DNA from: Oncomelania hupensis
Lineage: Eukaryota; Mollusca; Gastropoda; Littorinimorpha; Pomatiopsidae
Direction: 5' to 3'
Assembly (NCBI GenBank): GCA_036898135.1
Contig: CM072511.1
Span: 39,053,257-39,117,256 of the forward strand
Length of the DNA: 64,000 bases
Positions 47,576-62,294 of this stretch are shown here, piece by piece. How positions within the stretch are numbered: position 1 is the stretch's first letter; each line of letters opens with the position of its first letter. The notes beneath the pieces were generated by a model. That model was not told the DNA's origin and made no database searches. It worked only from the letters and a program-made list of their open reading frames with translations. The translations under genes were made by a program, and so were the position numbers.

Positions 47576-47954
47576 ATACTTATTACATCTCTAAAATTTG
47601 ATATTCCTCAAATAAAATTTTAATAGACCGTCATCGATTTGTCGTGTGCTTTTATAATGTCGTTGGTGTTAAAGCGTTTAGGAACAATAAGTTCTGTTAG
47701 ATCTGTAGGTATGCTGTGTATGCATAATTGATGTAGAAATCTTGATTTCTATAGGAGCGGTTAAATCTTATGATTTTGAAATCTAGGTCACACGCTTTTT
47801 TATTTTTACCCAATGAAGTTGAATATGAAGGTGTCTGTCAGAATGTCAGGTCATTTTATTATCTACTGATTATTACAGAGGAAACTGACTAGTAATAATT
47901 TTATATATTGATCATGATGACATTTTGTTATTTTTGTCTGTTCATATTTGGACG

Positions 47955-47985
47955 TATTGTGTGTGTGTGTGTGTGTGTGTGTTTG
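47955..47985. repeat. (TG)n microsatellite
   Basis: Short pure TG run. 47580-47950 and 47990-48440 hold nothing I recognise. Confidence 0.9.
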
Positions 47986-48447
47986 TGAGTGCGTCTATCT
48001 GTCTGTCGGTGCTTTTCTTGCTGAATATTGGGTTTATTTGGCTTGATTTTAGTTGAAATAAGACGGAATAAAACATTTTTTGTAGGACCATAATACACTT
48101 ATAATGAAATTGAGCTTTAAGATAACAAAAGTCGTTTACCTTCAAAGTGCTTAGTGTCTTACTTTGTAATAAACTAAGAGTATTGCCGTGTTTGAGACAA
48201 CAAAGTAAAATAACAACTGTTATAAAGTCAGTAATTAATTTTGCTGAATCAACTGACGCCCATGGCGTCACGTTTTAAACGGCTTATTCTATAGGTATTT
48301 ACATTGTTTCGATTATATGCTGTCTTTAAGCTTCACAGCTTATACAAGTACTGTGGTTTTGTACCCTGGCCTGCCAGGGTACACAGGTTGCTGTTTAAAA
48401 TGTAGACAGAGAGACAACTGTTGTCTGCGAGTTTCATTTGGACGATG

Positions 48448-48745
48448 ATACCTCCCCATATCCCCCTTGATACCTCCCCATACCCCATGATGCCTCACCA
48501 TACCCCCTTGATACCTCCCCGAACCCACTTAATACCTCCCCATACCCCCTTGATACCTTCCGTACCCCCCTTGTAACCTACCGGTACCCTCCTTGATACT
48601 TCCCCGTTGATCGTTTCGCAGGTATGGATGAAAGGAATCGACCATCACCATACCCCCTTATATATACCCGTATCCCCGTTATGCCCGTATCCCCGTTATG
48701 CCTACCCATGCCCCTTTAAATCTACCCGTAGCCCCCTTTTACCTA
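48448..48745. repeat. ~20-bp C-rich minisatellite
   Basis: GATACCTCCCCATACCCCCTT and variants recur about nine times at 48448-48605. Related TACCCGTATCCCCGTTATGC units follow at 48640-48745 after a short non-repeat segment. Confidence 0.9.
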
Positions 48746-48769
48746 CATGTACCACCCCATCCCGATCCT

Positions 48770-48772
<3 letters not shown>

Positions 48773-48816
<44 letters not shown>

Positions 48817-48886
48817 TTGAATATAGAATAATACAAATAGAAATCATTCAAAACACCAAGGTTTTATAAAAAAAATTTGATATAAG

Positions 48887-48923
<37 letters not shown>

Positions 48924-48977
48924 TTATTATTATTACTACTATTAGTTTAGAAATAATATATATAATATTAGTTTAGA

Positions 48978-49050
<73 letters not shown>
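48773..49050. repeat. Three (AAT)n arrays
   Basis: Arrays at 48773-48815, 48889-48923 and about 48979-49049, separated by AT-rich spacers that share TATAATATTAGTTTAGAAAT-like words. Confidence 0.92.
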
Positions 49051-49107
49051 TAAAGGTAAAAAGCCTAAATTAAAAAGAAAAATATCCATATTGTAGTGTA
49101 AAAAAAA

Positions 49108-49197
49108 AAAGTGGCGCACGTGAGATTTGAACTTGGGTCGCCCTGCACAGTAGGCGAATGTTTTACTAAGTAAGCTACCAAGGCTTCCTAGAAATAC
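49108..49197 (-). mobile_element. Degenerate tRNA-like sequence, probable SINE head
   Basis: On the minus strand, TAGCTTACTTAGTAAAACA and AGTTCAAATCTCACGTG resemble pol III A and B boxes at tRNA-like spacing. The boxes are off consensus, and an acceptor-like fold is not convincing, so it is not called a tRNA gene. An AAT array lies just beyond. Confidence 0.5.
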
Positions 49198-49904
49198 CAT
49201 AAATTTTTGGGTCTATATGGGAAAACATGCTAAAACCTCAATTTGATTTTTAATGGAAGCGAGCGGAATGAGGCTATTGCAGTTTGTGGACATTTTGTTT
49301 ATTTATTTATCTCAGAAATGGTTAAACGTTCGGTAAGGAAATGTCGGCTATAACGATTTCGCTGGTTTTGAGCACACAGCAGGCCGATCCGCAGCGCCAA
49401 GCACCTACCCAGATCAGCGTCCATACCGGACAAACTTTATAGTAGAGGCGAAGAAGGACTTTCGGCTAAGCAATTTATATATATAGCTGATTTGTTATTT
49501 CTTTGGAACACGTTATCCCCAGATAGTCATATGCAGCGATTAATCGTGCAGCAAAAATTACTTTACGGTAATTTATGAAGCGCGGGCCGGCGGCATACGG
49601 AAATGTATCGTTGTATTAAAAAGTCGATTCCTTAAATAAAATACATAGAGGATTTTACTCTTTGCTCTAAGCTTGAAATTTGTCATGAAAATTACTTGAA
49701 AAAAAAAATAAACGTGCAATATTACGTTTTCTTTCAACCCTGTTGACCTGCATGCAGTAATTGGTTTGAAAGTCAGCATGCATTGTGTAATGAGAATATA
49801 TGTCCAAATTCATTAGACAATGTAGGTTTTTTAATATTGGCTTCAGTTTTAGTGTGATCTTTAACAGATCATACTATGTTGTAGCAAAAACAAAAAATCA
49901 TCTA

Positions 49905-50036
<132 letters not shown>

Positions 50037-50099
50037 CCTCTCTCTCTCTCTACTCTCTCTCTCTCTCTCTCTCGAGAGAGAGATAATGAGGTTCTTAAT

Positions 50100-52600
50100 G
50101 TACTGCTTGAGTTATCTCACTATACTTTAATCAAGAGTAAACGTGCACAATCGAAAAAGACAACAGTACACACATTCTACACAGTTAGTTAATTTGTTAG
50201 GTGAATCTGAGGACACATATAAAGCATATACTGTTGAAAAGGTCAACCTGGAGACATAAATAAAGCATACATTGTTGACAAGGTCAATTTTTTTTTTGGG
50301 GGGGGGTGGGGAGGTGGGGGGGAGATGCATACACTATACGTTGTTGACAAAAAAGAGAAAGGTTAAATGAATGTCACACCGAAGTAAAATATTCCTTGTA
50401 TGACCTCTCCCTACCCTCTCTATTCAGGAGGCTTATGAAACTTGTTCTTTTTTATTCAGAATTATCAGAGTGGTTTAGTTTATTCTAAAGAGTCTTTAAG
50501 CGAGTGGCTTAATGTTTTTTATTATCTGCGTACAGTGATTCCAAGAAGTATAGGCCTACCATGTTGCGCTGCTAGGAAATCTTATTCCAATCTCTCTATC
50601 GAAGTGGCATTGCCCTCTCCATGCAGTGATTGCTACAAGTGTAAATTCTAATTCCGTTTTTGGAAAATCCGATGACATAAATAAACTTGTAAAAATCGAC
50701 TTTAGTCCAGCTTTTTCTGTATAGTATAAATGTGTCTGTGTTAAATTTGGCGTGTTTAGATTGTTCTTTAAAATGTTTTGAGATTGTTCTTTGAAATGTT
50801 TGGTAATGATTTATAGCATTGCATCTATATCGATACCACTTTACTACCAATATCATTTGCTGAGTTAAAAAACAACAACTGCAAACTTCACCTCTTCGAA
50901 GTTAATCGTTCAGGGATGAATTTGCAGCACTAAATTCCCGAACTTCGAGTATCACGTTCTTTTGTAAGCATGAAATAATGTTTCGTGCTGTTATTAAAGC
51001 CGGCAAAAAAAAAAAGAGAAAGAAACATAAGGAAAACAACAACAACAACAAAAGCTGCCATCAGCCTAACTGCTTGCGTTAGTGCGGGCAACTACAGTAA
51101 TACATTATTGCGTAAAGTTGCATGACCGCCTTATTCAGCCCTTAAGATATAAGAGGAAAAGTTATAAGTATTTACCCCCGCCCCCACAAAAAAATTCATT
51201 TGAGTACATAAACATAATCATATTGGTCGATGGTACCTATTTTTTTAAAATTGCTCTTTGTTTATAAAATTAAAAAAAAGCAAGGCGAGTAAAACGAGGA
51301 TTTTTTGGATTAATGAAAAAATTGTACTGGTATCCGATTTACCCTTGTGGCATCATGCAGGGGAAGATGATACATCGTTTTCTGGCGTCCAGCAGTATGT
51401 TGACTTGCCTAACGGGTGTCTCACGTTGCAGGCAACGTTGATGAGGATTGTTTATCGCTATTGCTGTTGTTCTTTTATGCGTATCGTTTGTCAGTAGGTT
51501 GATTGTATGTCCGATGAGTGATTGATCAGTATTGTTTATGGTGATGACGATGATGGTGATGATGATGATTCTGATGATGATGAGGCCAAACAATGTGCTC
51601 CTGGGGAAGTAACATAATTTTCAATGGAAGAGAGAGGTAGGAGGGGAGAGAGAGAGGAGGGGGGAGAGAGAGAGTTTGGGGGTGGATGTGCGAGGAGCGT
51701 TGTGTGTATGAGATAATAGACATGAGATGGAGAGAGGGAAGGTAAACCTACTAAAAGACAAAAAAGAAAGAGGGAAAACAAAAAATACATTAATTAAAGC
51801 CTTGCTCAATCAACCAGACTTCCTGTCATCATGTGCGTTCGTTGTAATGACCTACCGGGCAATTTAACAATGATGGATATCAGTTACAACTGCTACTTAC
51901 AATAATAGCATCCAGTATCCCATGGCAGCATTATTCAGTATTGTACCAACATGACTGATGCCAGAACTTTGTCAGACAGTGTACACTGTCGGTACACTCT
52001 CCAGTGGTCACTATCCTAGAATGAATATTAGTCTTTATTGGATAAAAGGATTTCTCAGGGTAAAACATTACTCACCATACAATGAATCACACACCAGTTA
52101 TCTTAGTTACAAGATTTCAAATAATATTAAAAAAAAGGTTAATGTCGTTTGCTGTGTGTAAGTAGTAAATAATCTTTAAATCAAACTATTCGTATATTAG
52201 CTAGTTTTAATTTAATAAAGTTGTCAATGGGTGATTTGACAACGTTGTATTGTAACAGTTCCCGACCTCCCAGTAGTATTGATTTGTAATCAAAGTTTTA
52301 AGTTCATAAGCTACAAAAACTTATATATTGCATTTTTTAAAAGTAGGTCATCAAATCAAGGCATGGTAATTTTAATTACCAAAAAATACACACTGACGTC
52401 ATTCAAATATTAAATATGATATCACCGGTTTTTTATTTTTAGTATGAGTTATGATTTTAGATAAAAATAGAAGTTAATTATGGAGTCATTCATATTGCTT
52501 GTCTTGAATTGAGAACAATAGCAGTAAAACGATAGAATCCTGTATTAACAGTAGATATGATATTTCAATCATCAGATATCTCATTCCCCATTGTGGTTAC
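50100..52600. other. Noncoding stretch within MEF2 intron 1, nothing recognised
   Basis: AT-rich intronic sequence. It holds a G-run near 50290-50325, a GAT tract at 51540-51582 and GA/GGGA-rich sequence at 51627-51680. No gene is supported. Confidence 0.45.
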
Positions 52601-52609
52601 GGGGAAATC

Positions 52610-53165
52610 TTTTATTGAAAATATTTCCCCCAATTTCTGGAAATTTAGTGCTTCAGATTTCATCTTTTCTATCACTCCTTGTTTTTCTGCCTTAGCTTTT
52701 CTTTTCTGCTGTCTACTTTATTCACTCTTTTAATAGGTCAGTCACCTACCTTTTTTCTTGAAAACTCTCCCCAAACTCCTCATTTGTTTATGGGGTTTGT
52801 TCGGTCAGTTTGGGTATATCGGACGCTCTCTGCCAAATGGTCACTAGAGCTTTCTATGATATTATTATTTAGCAATGTAGACATTTTATAAGTAGGCGTT
52901 TTGTTAATATTTTATAATGTTTTTCTTCTATTTTGGTTTGTAAACTGGGTTAGATAAATTAGAGTAAAGCCTCAGCGTCCCTTGCATTGGATGCACTTAT
53001 TGTAAAGTGACCGGCTAGTGGAGTGCCTTCAGTGTTACCATTACATTAGTGTTGTTTCAGCAAATCTTTTATACGGATCAGGGGTGCGTCCTCTTTCAAC
53101 TAAGTTGTGGTCCTGATTCGGCTCTTTGCAGTCCGCTCGACCCTATAAACAATGACTAACTAACT
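52610..53165 (+). mobile_element. ~580-bp dispersed retroposon, copy 3
   Basis: The same element as at 37708-38285, more diverged and with small deletions. Shared words include GGAAATTTAGTGCTTCAG-like and TTTTTTCTTGAAAACTCT. The right end shows the tail CTAACTAACTAACTA. It is on the plus strand in MEF2 intron 1. Confidence 0.82.
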
Positions 53166-53719
53166 AACTACTATGAAATAAAAAGTGCTTAGGTTGCTTT
53201 TTTCTCAACCACCCACCCCTCCACACCACAAAGAGTATCCGTCATTCTCCATTTTACCGGTTTCTTGTTTAAACGTATAAAAATTTTCTTTCTGTTTAAA
53301 AAAAAAACTTAATGTACGTTTCTCTATTAATGGGTCTTTTCAGTTAATTGGATAATGTAGAGGTATGGGATTTATGTAACATTTTTAGTTCGAGGGAAAT
53401 GAAACTTTAAGGGCCTTTGATTTTTTAAAAATCTGGGACAGCTTTCTGACTTCGTTGTTTTTACTTTTCTAAGTTCTAAAGAGAGCCAGGTTCGATACAC
53501 AATCCCAGCCTGTTGGATCGTTGCGATTGTTGTGCACTGTTTTCATTAACTGCCCTGTCTGGCGTTCGATGTTGACGTTTGGCGGTCCGATCTAAGGACT
53601 AAACGTCCCTATTCAAGTTGAAGCTAAGCAACTTTTGTCCTTCTTAAAATAGTATTGTAGTATGCTGTAATCACTACGCCGTTGCTCCACTACACAGGCA
53701 CATTCATGACTATCCTTCT

Positions 53720-55313
<1,594 letters not shown>

Positions 55314-55679
55314 TAGCTGGGTTACTTGCTTGTTTGTTTGTTTGCTTTTGTGTGTCTTCATTTACACTTTCTTATGTTGCTGTTTAAAAAAAAAACAAAA
55401 CTTCTTCTCGTGTTTATTTTCGTCATTGTTACCCATGATTGGAGCATTTTTTTTGCAGTTTATTCCAGTAATTCTGTCTTGCTCTCTTCCAGTTTAAAAC
55501 TGTTTAAAACTGTCCATTCATTACTGGCAAATTCACCAAAAATATGCAGCCACTCAAGAATCAAATACGAGGTTGGCAGCTACAGACATCAGGCTTTGAA
55601 CGTTGTGTACAAGTTACCGGTTACTTCGTTCGACCACTTTCTATGGAAATAAGAAGACATCGGTGTGGCATGAAAACAG

Positions 55680-55681
55680 AT

Positions 55682-55715
<34 letters not shown>

Positions 55716-55738
55716 TGTTTGTGTGTGTGTGTGTGTGA
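55680..55738. repeat. (TG)n microsatellite
   Basis: Pure TG run with one ACG interruption. A (CT)n tract lies at 55855-55940. Confidence 0.93.
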
Positions 55739-55868
55739 ATATTTATCACCACCTTTCGTTACTAGGGTTTGTGGGCAGTCATAGCGAGCATTAGTAAGTC
55801 CATATGGAGACTGAAGGGTGTGCCCAACAAATAAAGAGTGGGTAGAACTCCCCCCCCCTCTCTCTCTC

Positions 55869-55923
<55 letters not shown>

Positions 55924-55949
55924 CTCTCTCTTTCTCTTTCTCACACTAA

Positions 55950-57300
55950 GCTCTGCCCCCCAGAGTGCGTAGATTAACCCCCGGGAACATCACGTTGCAC
56001 GGTTTTACCGTTGGAAACGTGTTGAAGAGTTGCGCAAATGGCGACGAACAGATATTTTGACCGTACCAGAGAAGTGCATGGTTTACCCGTTGGCTGGTCT
56101 CCGTAAGATTCTTTTAACACACTGTTATATTCCTCTTACGTACCATTAACATACATTGTTAAACATGTTAATTGTATGTATCAGCAGACTGACTGGGTGT
56201 CGGGGCTCTTGGGTGTCGTGGGGGCTTGGGGGTTGTTGTGATGCAAAACATACCCAAGGTGTAAATGTAGTCATAGGAATCACTGTTCTTTGGAACTTTG
56301 TCCTTTTATTAACAAGGCATGAAGGGCGTATGAATGAAAGTACTGTTAGCGCAGTTTCACGAGCAGCATCTTCTAGCGCTTCTTTTGGCATGGAGTGGGA
56401 TTAATTAATTAATTTTGTTTACATTTATTTAATTATTGATTTATTAATTAATTTATTTTATTTATTTATTTAATAATTCACTCATTCATTCACTCACTTT
56501 ATTTATTTATTTATGTATTTATTTAATTTATTTGTCTATTTATTTATTTATTTCGTTTTGTTTATGTATTTATATTATTTTATTACTTATAATTTATATT
56601 AATTTTTAATATTCCATAATCATTATCCAAGTGTCCAGTCTTTGATATTGACATGGACAGTTTCATCAAGAGAACAGTAGTTATAAGCACCAAATTATTG
56701 CAATAGCACTAGCGATAATTTTATGAAAATAAGGCCTTGCTTGGACGTTGGAGTTTACGTTATAACGTATTCTGCAGTGTGTGGTTTGCTTTTTGGTTTT
56801 GATTGTTGGAAAGGATAACAACGAGCGGGAAGAGATACTAAAAGAAGAAAAAAAACTAAACAAACACACAAGGAACCCTACATAACTGTCAAGCTAAAAG
56901 GACAAATTTTCGTTGTTATTACCTATAACCTTTATCAAGTACCTAACAGTGAGAAGCTGAAGAGTTGGCGCAGGGAACATATGACGTTAGGTAACCTGTT
57001 TGAAAATGTTTGAAGTCAAGCGAAAATCAATGTGCCTTAACAATTTTAATCACATGTGATAGGATTTTATTAGAGATGTTAGAATGTGCGGAATTTAAGA
57101 ACATGGAATAATAATACTGGAACAATACTGTCCGAGCTAAAAATCGATATAATACTGCTTGTTGGGTCTTTTCTTCATAAACCTATTATGGTGGTTGGGG
57201 GTTCTGGGGATTAGCAGGGAGAGGGGTGGAAGGTAGGGTGTTATGTTGGATTGTGTTAGTGGTATATATTGTTTGTTTGTCGTTTGTTTATTTAATTTTA
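55950..57300. other. MEF2 intron 2 sequence, nothing else recognised
   Basis: It includes an ATTT/TTTA-rich low-complexity tract at 56400-56610. I looked for the next MEF2 exon (usually beginning TLRKKGLNGC or similar) and did not see it here or further right. Confidence 0.5.
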
Positions 57301-57317
57301 CGTCTTTTCATCTAAGT

Positions 57318-57647
57318 CTATCCTATCCCATCCTATCCCCTATCCCGTAACTCGAGCTGGACCACTTTCGATGGAACATTTTTGGCATCAGCGAACTACG
57401 CTGGAAAGGCCTAGGTGGAAAAACGACCGACAAAGGCCACAAGCTTTATTTCAGCGGGAGAGATGACAGGCACGAACACTGCGTTGGATTCTTGGTCCAC
57501 AAAGACTTTCTAGCCAATGTCATGGGTTGCCGCCCAGTCTCCAGTAGACTTATTACCATCCGTCTGAGAGCAGCCCAATTTCAACATCACCATCGACATC
57601 AAGGCCTGTTCCCCAACATCAGACTATGACGACAGCGAAGTCGAGGA
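57318..57647. mobile_element. Twin-primed (5'-inverted) LINE copy with 12-bp TSD
   Basis: 57318-57354 is the LINE 3' end on the minus strand (CCTATCC-type tail then CCCGTAACTCGAG). It is joined directly to 57355-57647, which is LINE endonuclease sequence on the plus strand: ISELRW, GHKLYFSGRDDRHEHC, VGFLVHKDF, SSRLITIRLRAA. The two segments lie in opposite orientation with everything between deleted. The flanks TTTCATCTAAGT (57306-57317) and TTTCACCTAAGT (57648-57659) differ at one base and look like the target-site duplication. This is the product expected from twin priming. Confidence 0.85.
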
Positions 57648-57884
57648 TTTCACCTAAGTGCTTTTTTTTAAAAACTGAAGAGGTTGTGGTAGTGGCGGGG
57701 AATTTGACGAAATAAACTGATTTGTTTTACATGCAAGACAACACAATGCAATGTTTCATCATTCTTTGAATCTGAGTGTTTGCAGTGTCCTGTTTTGTTC
57801 CTTTTTATGACGTAGATTTTAAGATTGCTGTTGTTGTTGTTGTTGTTGCTTTTGTTGCTTTTGTTGTTGTTGTTATTTTGTTTG

Positions 57885-58630
57885 TGGGTATGTCACTTTC
57901 TGGGTAACCGATATACCATTATATTTAAATATATCTGTTCAAAGTGCTTTGGATTTTTTGTTAAAATCTGATTTGGGAGGTCGAATAGAAACGAAAAAAG
58001 ATAAAACAAAGAACACGCCTGTCTCCAAACTACAAGATAAAAGACCCCCCCCCCCTTCCCCCTCCTCCCCCCCCCCCCCAAAAAAAAAAAAGAAGTGATA
58101 TTGGCGGATGCTGAGTTGGATGTGCGTTTCTTGCAAGTAACCTAGTAATCTTGCCTCCTTTATTCGTGTGCCATTCTTCGAAAGATAGAGAGGTAGAGTG
58201 GGAAAACAAATATAAAACTAATGGAGCTGGGTGCGGAAGCGGCGGGGGTGGAAAGCTTAGTTCTTCTTTTGACAAAGATGGTTGTGGCTGAGTGAGAAAT
58301 AGAGGGTGAGTTTGGAGGGAAATATTTTTTAGTGCTTTAAGGTGGCAAGTAGACTTTATTGTTGATAAATAGTTGCTGTTGACTATGACTACACATCGAT
58401 AAAGGATTTATTGTTGAGATTAGTTGTATAACCTCTCTGTCGTAATTTATAGATTTAGGAACCCTTAGAATTAAAAACAAACACAACCTTCTTGTACGAT
58501 CCAGTTCATTTTGGGCATTATAAATCCATTTCTGTTGCATTAGTCTTCTCCTGATTTATAAGAGGTGGAAAATTATTTAAAAATAATATTTCTTCTTGTT
58601 GTGTCGTAAACTATTTCGTGTCCACACGCA
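57885..58630. other. Noncoding stretch with mononucleotide C and A runs
   Basis: Mostly unremarkable. It includes C-runs and A-runs at 58045-58091 and a GTT array just before it (57828-57880). Confidence 0.5.
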
Positions 58631-58634
58631 TTCA

Positions 58635-58721
58635 TTTTCTCTCTCTCTCTCTGTCTCTGTCTCTCTCCTTCTCTCTGTCTCTGTCTCTGTCTCTCTCTGT
58701 CTCTCTCTCTGTCTCTCTCTG

Positions 58722-58777
<56 letters not shown>

Positions 58778-59051
58778 ATCCCTCGCGCTCTCTCTCGTCT
58801 CCCCAGCTTACGCCATCCCCATCCAGCTTATTTCTCCCGTTGCTTTCAGATTTGCTGGTTGTGTTTTTTAAAGAGCGTAAATCAATCGATCAATCTTCTT
58901 CTTCTTCTTCTTCTTCTTCTTCTTCTTCTTCTTCTTCTTCTTCTTCTTCTTCTTCTTCTTCTTCTTCTCCCTCTTCCTCTTTTTCCTCTTCCTCTTCTTC
59001 TTCTTCTTCTTCCTCCTCCTCCTCCTCCTCCTCCTCCTCCTCCTCCTCCTC
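58635..59051. repeat. (CT)n/(CTGT)n, (TTC)n and (TCC)n tracts
   Basis: CT/CTGT repeats 58635-58776, a TTC array 58894-58968, mixed CTT/CCT, then TCC repeats 59009-59051. They create long false Ser, Leu, Glu and Arg frames. Confidence 0.95.
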
Positions 59052-59059
59052 ACTTCTTC

Positions 59060-59890
59060 TTTTTTCTCCCATAGCTTCCGCTGTTTTTAGATCCTCCCTC
59101 CTTTCCCCTCCACCCACTTGTTGTTCGTTTACATCAGTTGTGTTTGCGACAGGTTGACGGATGTGTGGGCAGAACCCAGAAACAGATGGGGTTTTAGCTG
59201 CTGTTCTTTTCCCGTTGACAATGTTACCCACCCTTTAGCACTCTTTGCTTTTTGCACAGGTTAAATGAACGCGAACGAGGAATTATAATCTGATAGGTCA
59301 GATATTAAATTAAGGGCTATTGTACTTCGAATATTTAACATAGAAGACACTAAACTAATTAGAAGTCTGAAAACTAATAGAAGATGCATTACCTTCGTCA
59401 AATTATACCGCCACACAATCAACGGATTGAATGAAAATGAAAGGTGAACTTTCTTGTCCCAGCCAACATGTCAATCTTAAAGACGGCTCCCACCCAGCGA
59501 TCTTTTTTTTTTCCTGCGAAATCGTAACATCACGACCTGTCATATATCTTGTTGTCTTCCTATGCCGCAAAAGATATAATACTAGGCTACCGGTATTTAA
59601 AATACATTATGAGCAATGTTCTTAGCTACACGCTTATGACAAACTCATCACGTAATATTTCTTTGAGCGATGAAGTCGCACGGTGCAGTTGACACCATTA
59701 TTATATATATAGCTGACAGACCGTATAAATATAATGCTGCTTTCCTTGTGTTTACTGTGTGCACTGCAGTTTTATAGTTTTGTTTCATGAAAATGCATTA
59801 AATAATATATTATGGGCAGTGGTCCTAGCAGTTTGCTATACACAGGCTTTCGATAACGCAGAACTTGCTTGACGGGGGCAAGAAACTATA
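59060..59890. other. Noncoding stretch, nothing recognised
   Basis: No supported feature. Confidence 0.4.
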
Positions 59891-59895
59891 TAATT

Positions 59896-61369
59896 CCCTT
59901 TGTAAAATATTAATTTTAACCACTTTTAGCTAAATAATCTTTATTTAGAAACATCTTTTCTAAATAATAATTTGTTTTAAAACGATGCAAGATGTCTCTA
60001 AATAATATATTTTGTCGGTAAATAACTTATTATTGGGCCTAAAACATATATTGTTTCAGTATATAAATCACGATATAGGTAAATAAGGCATTTTAGTTAA
60101 ATAAGGAATTATTTACTTATATCATGCATTATTTAACAGATGGTGTGTAATAATATATTATTTATAAATGTTTCTAAATAATGTATTATTTATTTAATAA
60201 TGCATTATTTAGCAGAATTTCCTAAATAATAAATTATTTAGATGTTGCTAAATAATGCATTATTTACGTAAACAATACATTGTTTAAGGACTGCAATTTT
60301 TATTATTTAGGAGATTCGCAGATAGAAGTCTTATTATTGTGCGGTTGCGTGCAGTGATAAAGAAAATTGAAAAGTCGTGATTTTACGCTGTTTTGCGATT
60401 TAAAATGAGGCAACTGCTTTATTTCACTCGTATTTTTTATATGTTCGCAACAGTATTAATATACGACATTGCAAAGGCAACGGCTGCGGAAAAGAGGGAT
60501 CCATTAATATTTCTGCATTGGCGGGATTTAAACATGGAGAGCTCGCAAGTTAACGGCGATCTTGTAAAAATAACTAGCAGAAGCCTTTTTCAACTATTCA
60601 ATAACCCTGCTACTGCCACTTCTTGCACACCTATCTCTATCTCTGCGTTTTGGGGTAAATAAATCCAATAAGAAAGCATACTTTTTTTCTTCTGACGGAG
60701 ATACTGCCAACACAACTCCCCCGCACAAACCTGACCTTGACCTTTCGTTTGCGTTCGGGACGTTACAGATGTTTGTCTTCGAATTTGTGAAGTGATTTAT
60801 GTTGAAAAATAAATAATTTACGAAAATATTTTTGTTACACAGTTTTGGGAAAGACCTTGCATTTAATTATAGATAGCAGTAAAATAAACATTAAAAAACG
60901 TTTACAAGCGAATCTTGGGATCCCCTAAATAATAAAATTTGCGGTCTCTAAACAATGAATTGTTTACGTAAATAATGCATTATTTAGCCAAAACTTTAAA
61001 ATAATACATTATGTAGGAAATTCTGCTAAATAATGCATTATATAGTAAACAATTCAATATTTGTAAATATTTCTAAATAATACATTATTTTACACAATCT
61101 GCTAAATAATGCATTATATATGGAAATAATTCCTTATTTAGCAACAATGCCCTATTCACCTATATAATGATTTATTTACGTAAACAATGTATTGTTTAGG
61201 TAAATAATAAGTTATTAAAGGAGAAAATATTTTATTTGGAGAAATCTTACATTGTAAACAATCGAAAATTTAGTAAATATGCTTCTATATAAAGATTATT
61301 TAGCTGAAAATGGTTTTTACAAAAACAAAAACACCGAATAAAAATCGCAAATAAATATTTTACAAAGGG
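59896..61369. mobile_element. Foldback-type element built from AATAATGCATTATT palindromes
   Basis: Left arm 59896-60311 and right arm 60924-61369 are inverted copies of each other over more than 400 bp at roughly three-quarters identity by eye. Matching blocks include CCCTTTGTAAAATATT at both outer ends, GCTAAATAATCTTTAT, TTAGCAGAATTTCCTA and TTTTATTATTTAGG at the inner ends. Each arm is itself a chain of short palindromes such as TAAATAATGCATTATTTA and GTAAACAATACATTGTTTA. The 612-bp centre (60312-60923) has one 89-codon frame with no known motif. Flanking AATT on both sides cannot be separated from the ends. Confidence 0.8.
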
Positions 61370-61498
61370 AATTCCATTAGAAATGACAGAAACGTCACAT
61401 TCGCCAGACAGCTGCGGGCTCCAGCAGCATATGAGCTGCTTCTCTGACCAAACGCAGAGGCGTTGAGCATATCGTCTATTTTGCCGACCTGCCTTTTA

Positions 61499-61588
61499 CA
61501 TTGCGACCGTCAAGCCGACCTGCATTTTCCATAGCGGCGGTCAGCCGACCAGCAAGTTCCACTGCGGCGGTCTATCTGGCTCAGCTCA
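61499..61588. repeat. 30-bp tandem repeat, 3 units
   Basis: GCCGACCTGCCTTTTACATT, GCCGACCTGCATTTTCCATA and GCCGACCAGCAAGTTCCACT begin consecutive 30-bp units, each ending GCGACCGTCA or GCGGCGGTC-like. Confidence 0.88.
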
Positions 61589-61589
61589 C

Positions 61590-62279
61590 GCCTTTTTCAG
61601 GAGGCGTTTAGACTTCAGCGGCCGTTATCCCTTGACTGAACGAGCTTCCGGGCTGTCCCTTCAGCCAAGTGGGTATTGGACGCTTTCAGAAGACTGGAGA
61701 GATGCCGAAACAACATCCGACATCAACTTTCGTTCGTTTTCTACATGCTGTGTGCTTCTCAGACTAAGTACCGGCGGCAGATCGTCGAAAGGTGCCGTGA
61801 CACCCTGCTACCGGTCGCTCTACCCCTTGGCAGCTTCCCTCATTCACTACGATTGGGCAATGGTTGAGGAGAGTAGTAATCTCCGGACTGCAGACGTTCA
61901 GCGCCGCCAGCATGTTCTGGCGTTTGCCTGCCCTTCCTCATACGGCCTCCTCGCAAGATCCTACGGCTCCATCGCCACACCTCCTTGAGCTTTTTTCCAG
62001 CATCACGGCCCTCCTCCCTTACTTTTGCGCGTCTGCTTCAACAACTTCGCTGCCGCTTCTTCTTGACCTTATCATCATAACATCGTATTACAACACGACT
62101 TCTTATTCACGTCCCCTATATGCTTGGGGACATATATGTAGTCAACAAAACAACGGTCGAAAAGAATGGCAGACTCGACTATTACTTTGTTGCTTCAATA
62201 GCTCACTTACCCACACACACGCACAAACTGCTGCCCAAGGCTCGTACCAAAACCAAACACATACTCTTTGAGTTAGAAC
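61590..62279. other. GC-richer noncoding stretch of unknown nature
   Basis: Overlapping frames (e.g. 61632-61988) carry no recognised motif. The composition differs from the AT-rich foldback element next door, so it may belong to another old repeat. A phrase GTATTGGACGCTTTC also occurs in the ~580-bp retroposon, but the similarity does not extend. Confidence 0.35.
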
Positions 62280-62294
62280 GCGTAGTGCATGAGA

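Noticed and set aside
61632..61988. 118-codon open frame
   Set aside because: No recognisable domain. It overlaps other frames of equal quality in GC-richer repeat-like DNA.
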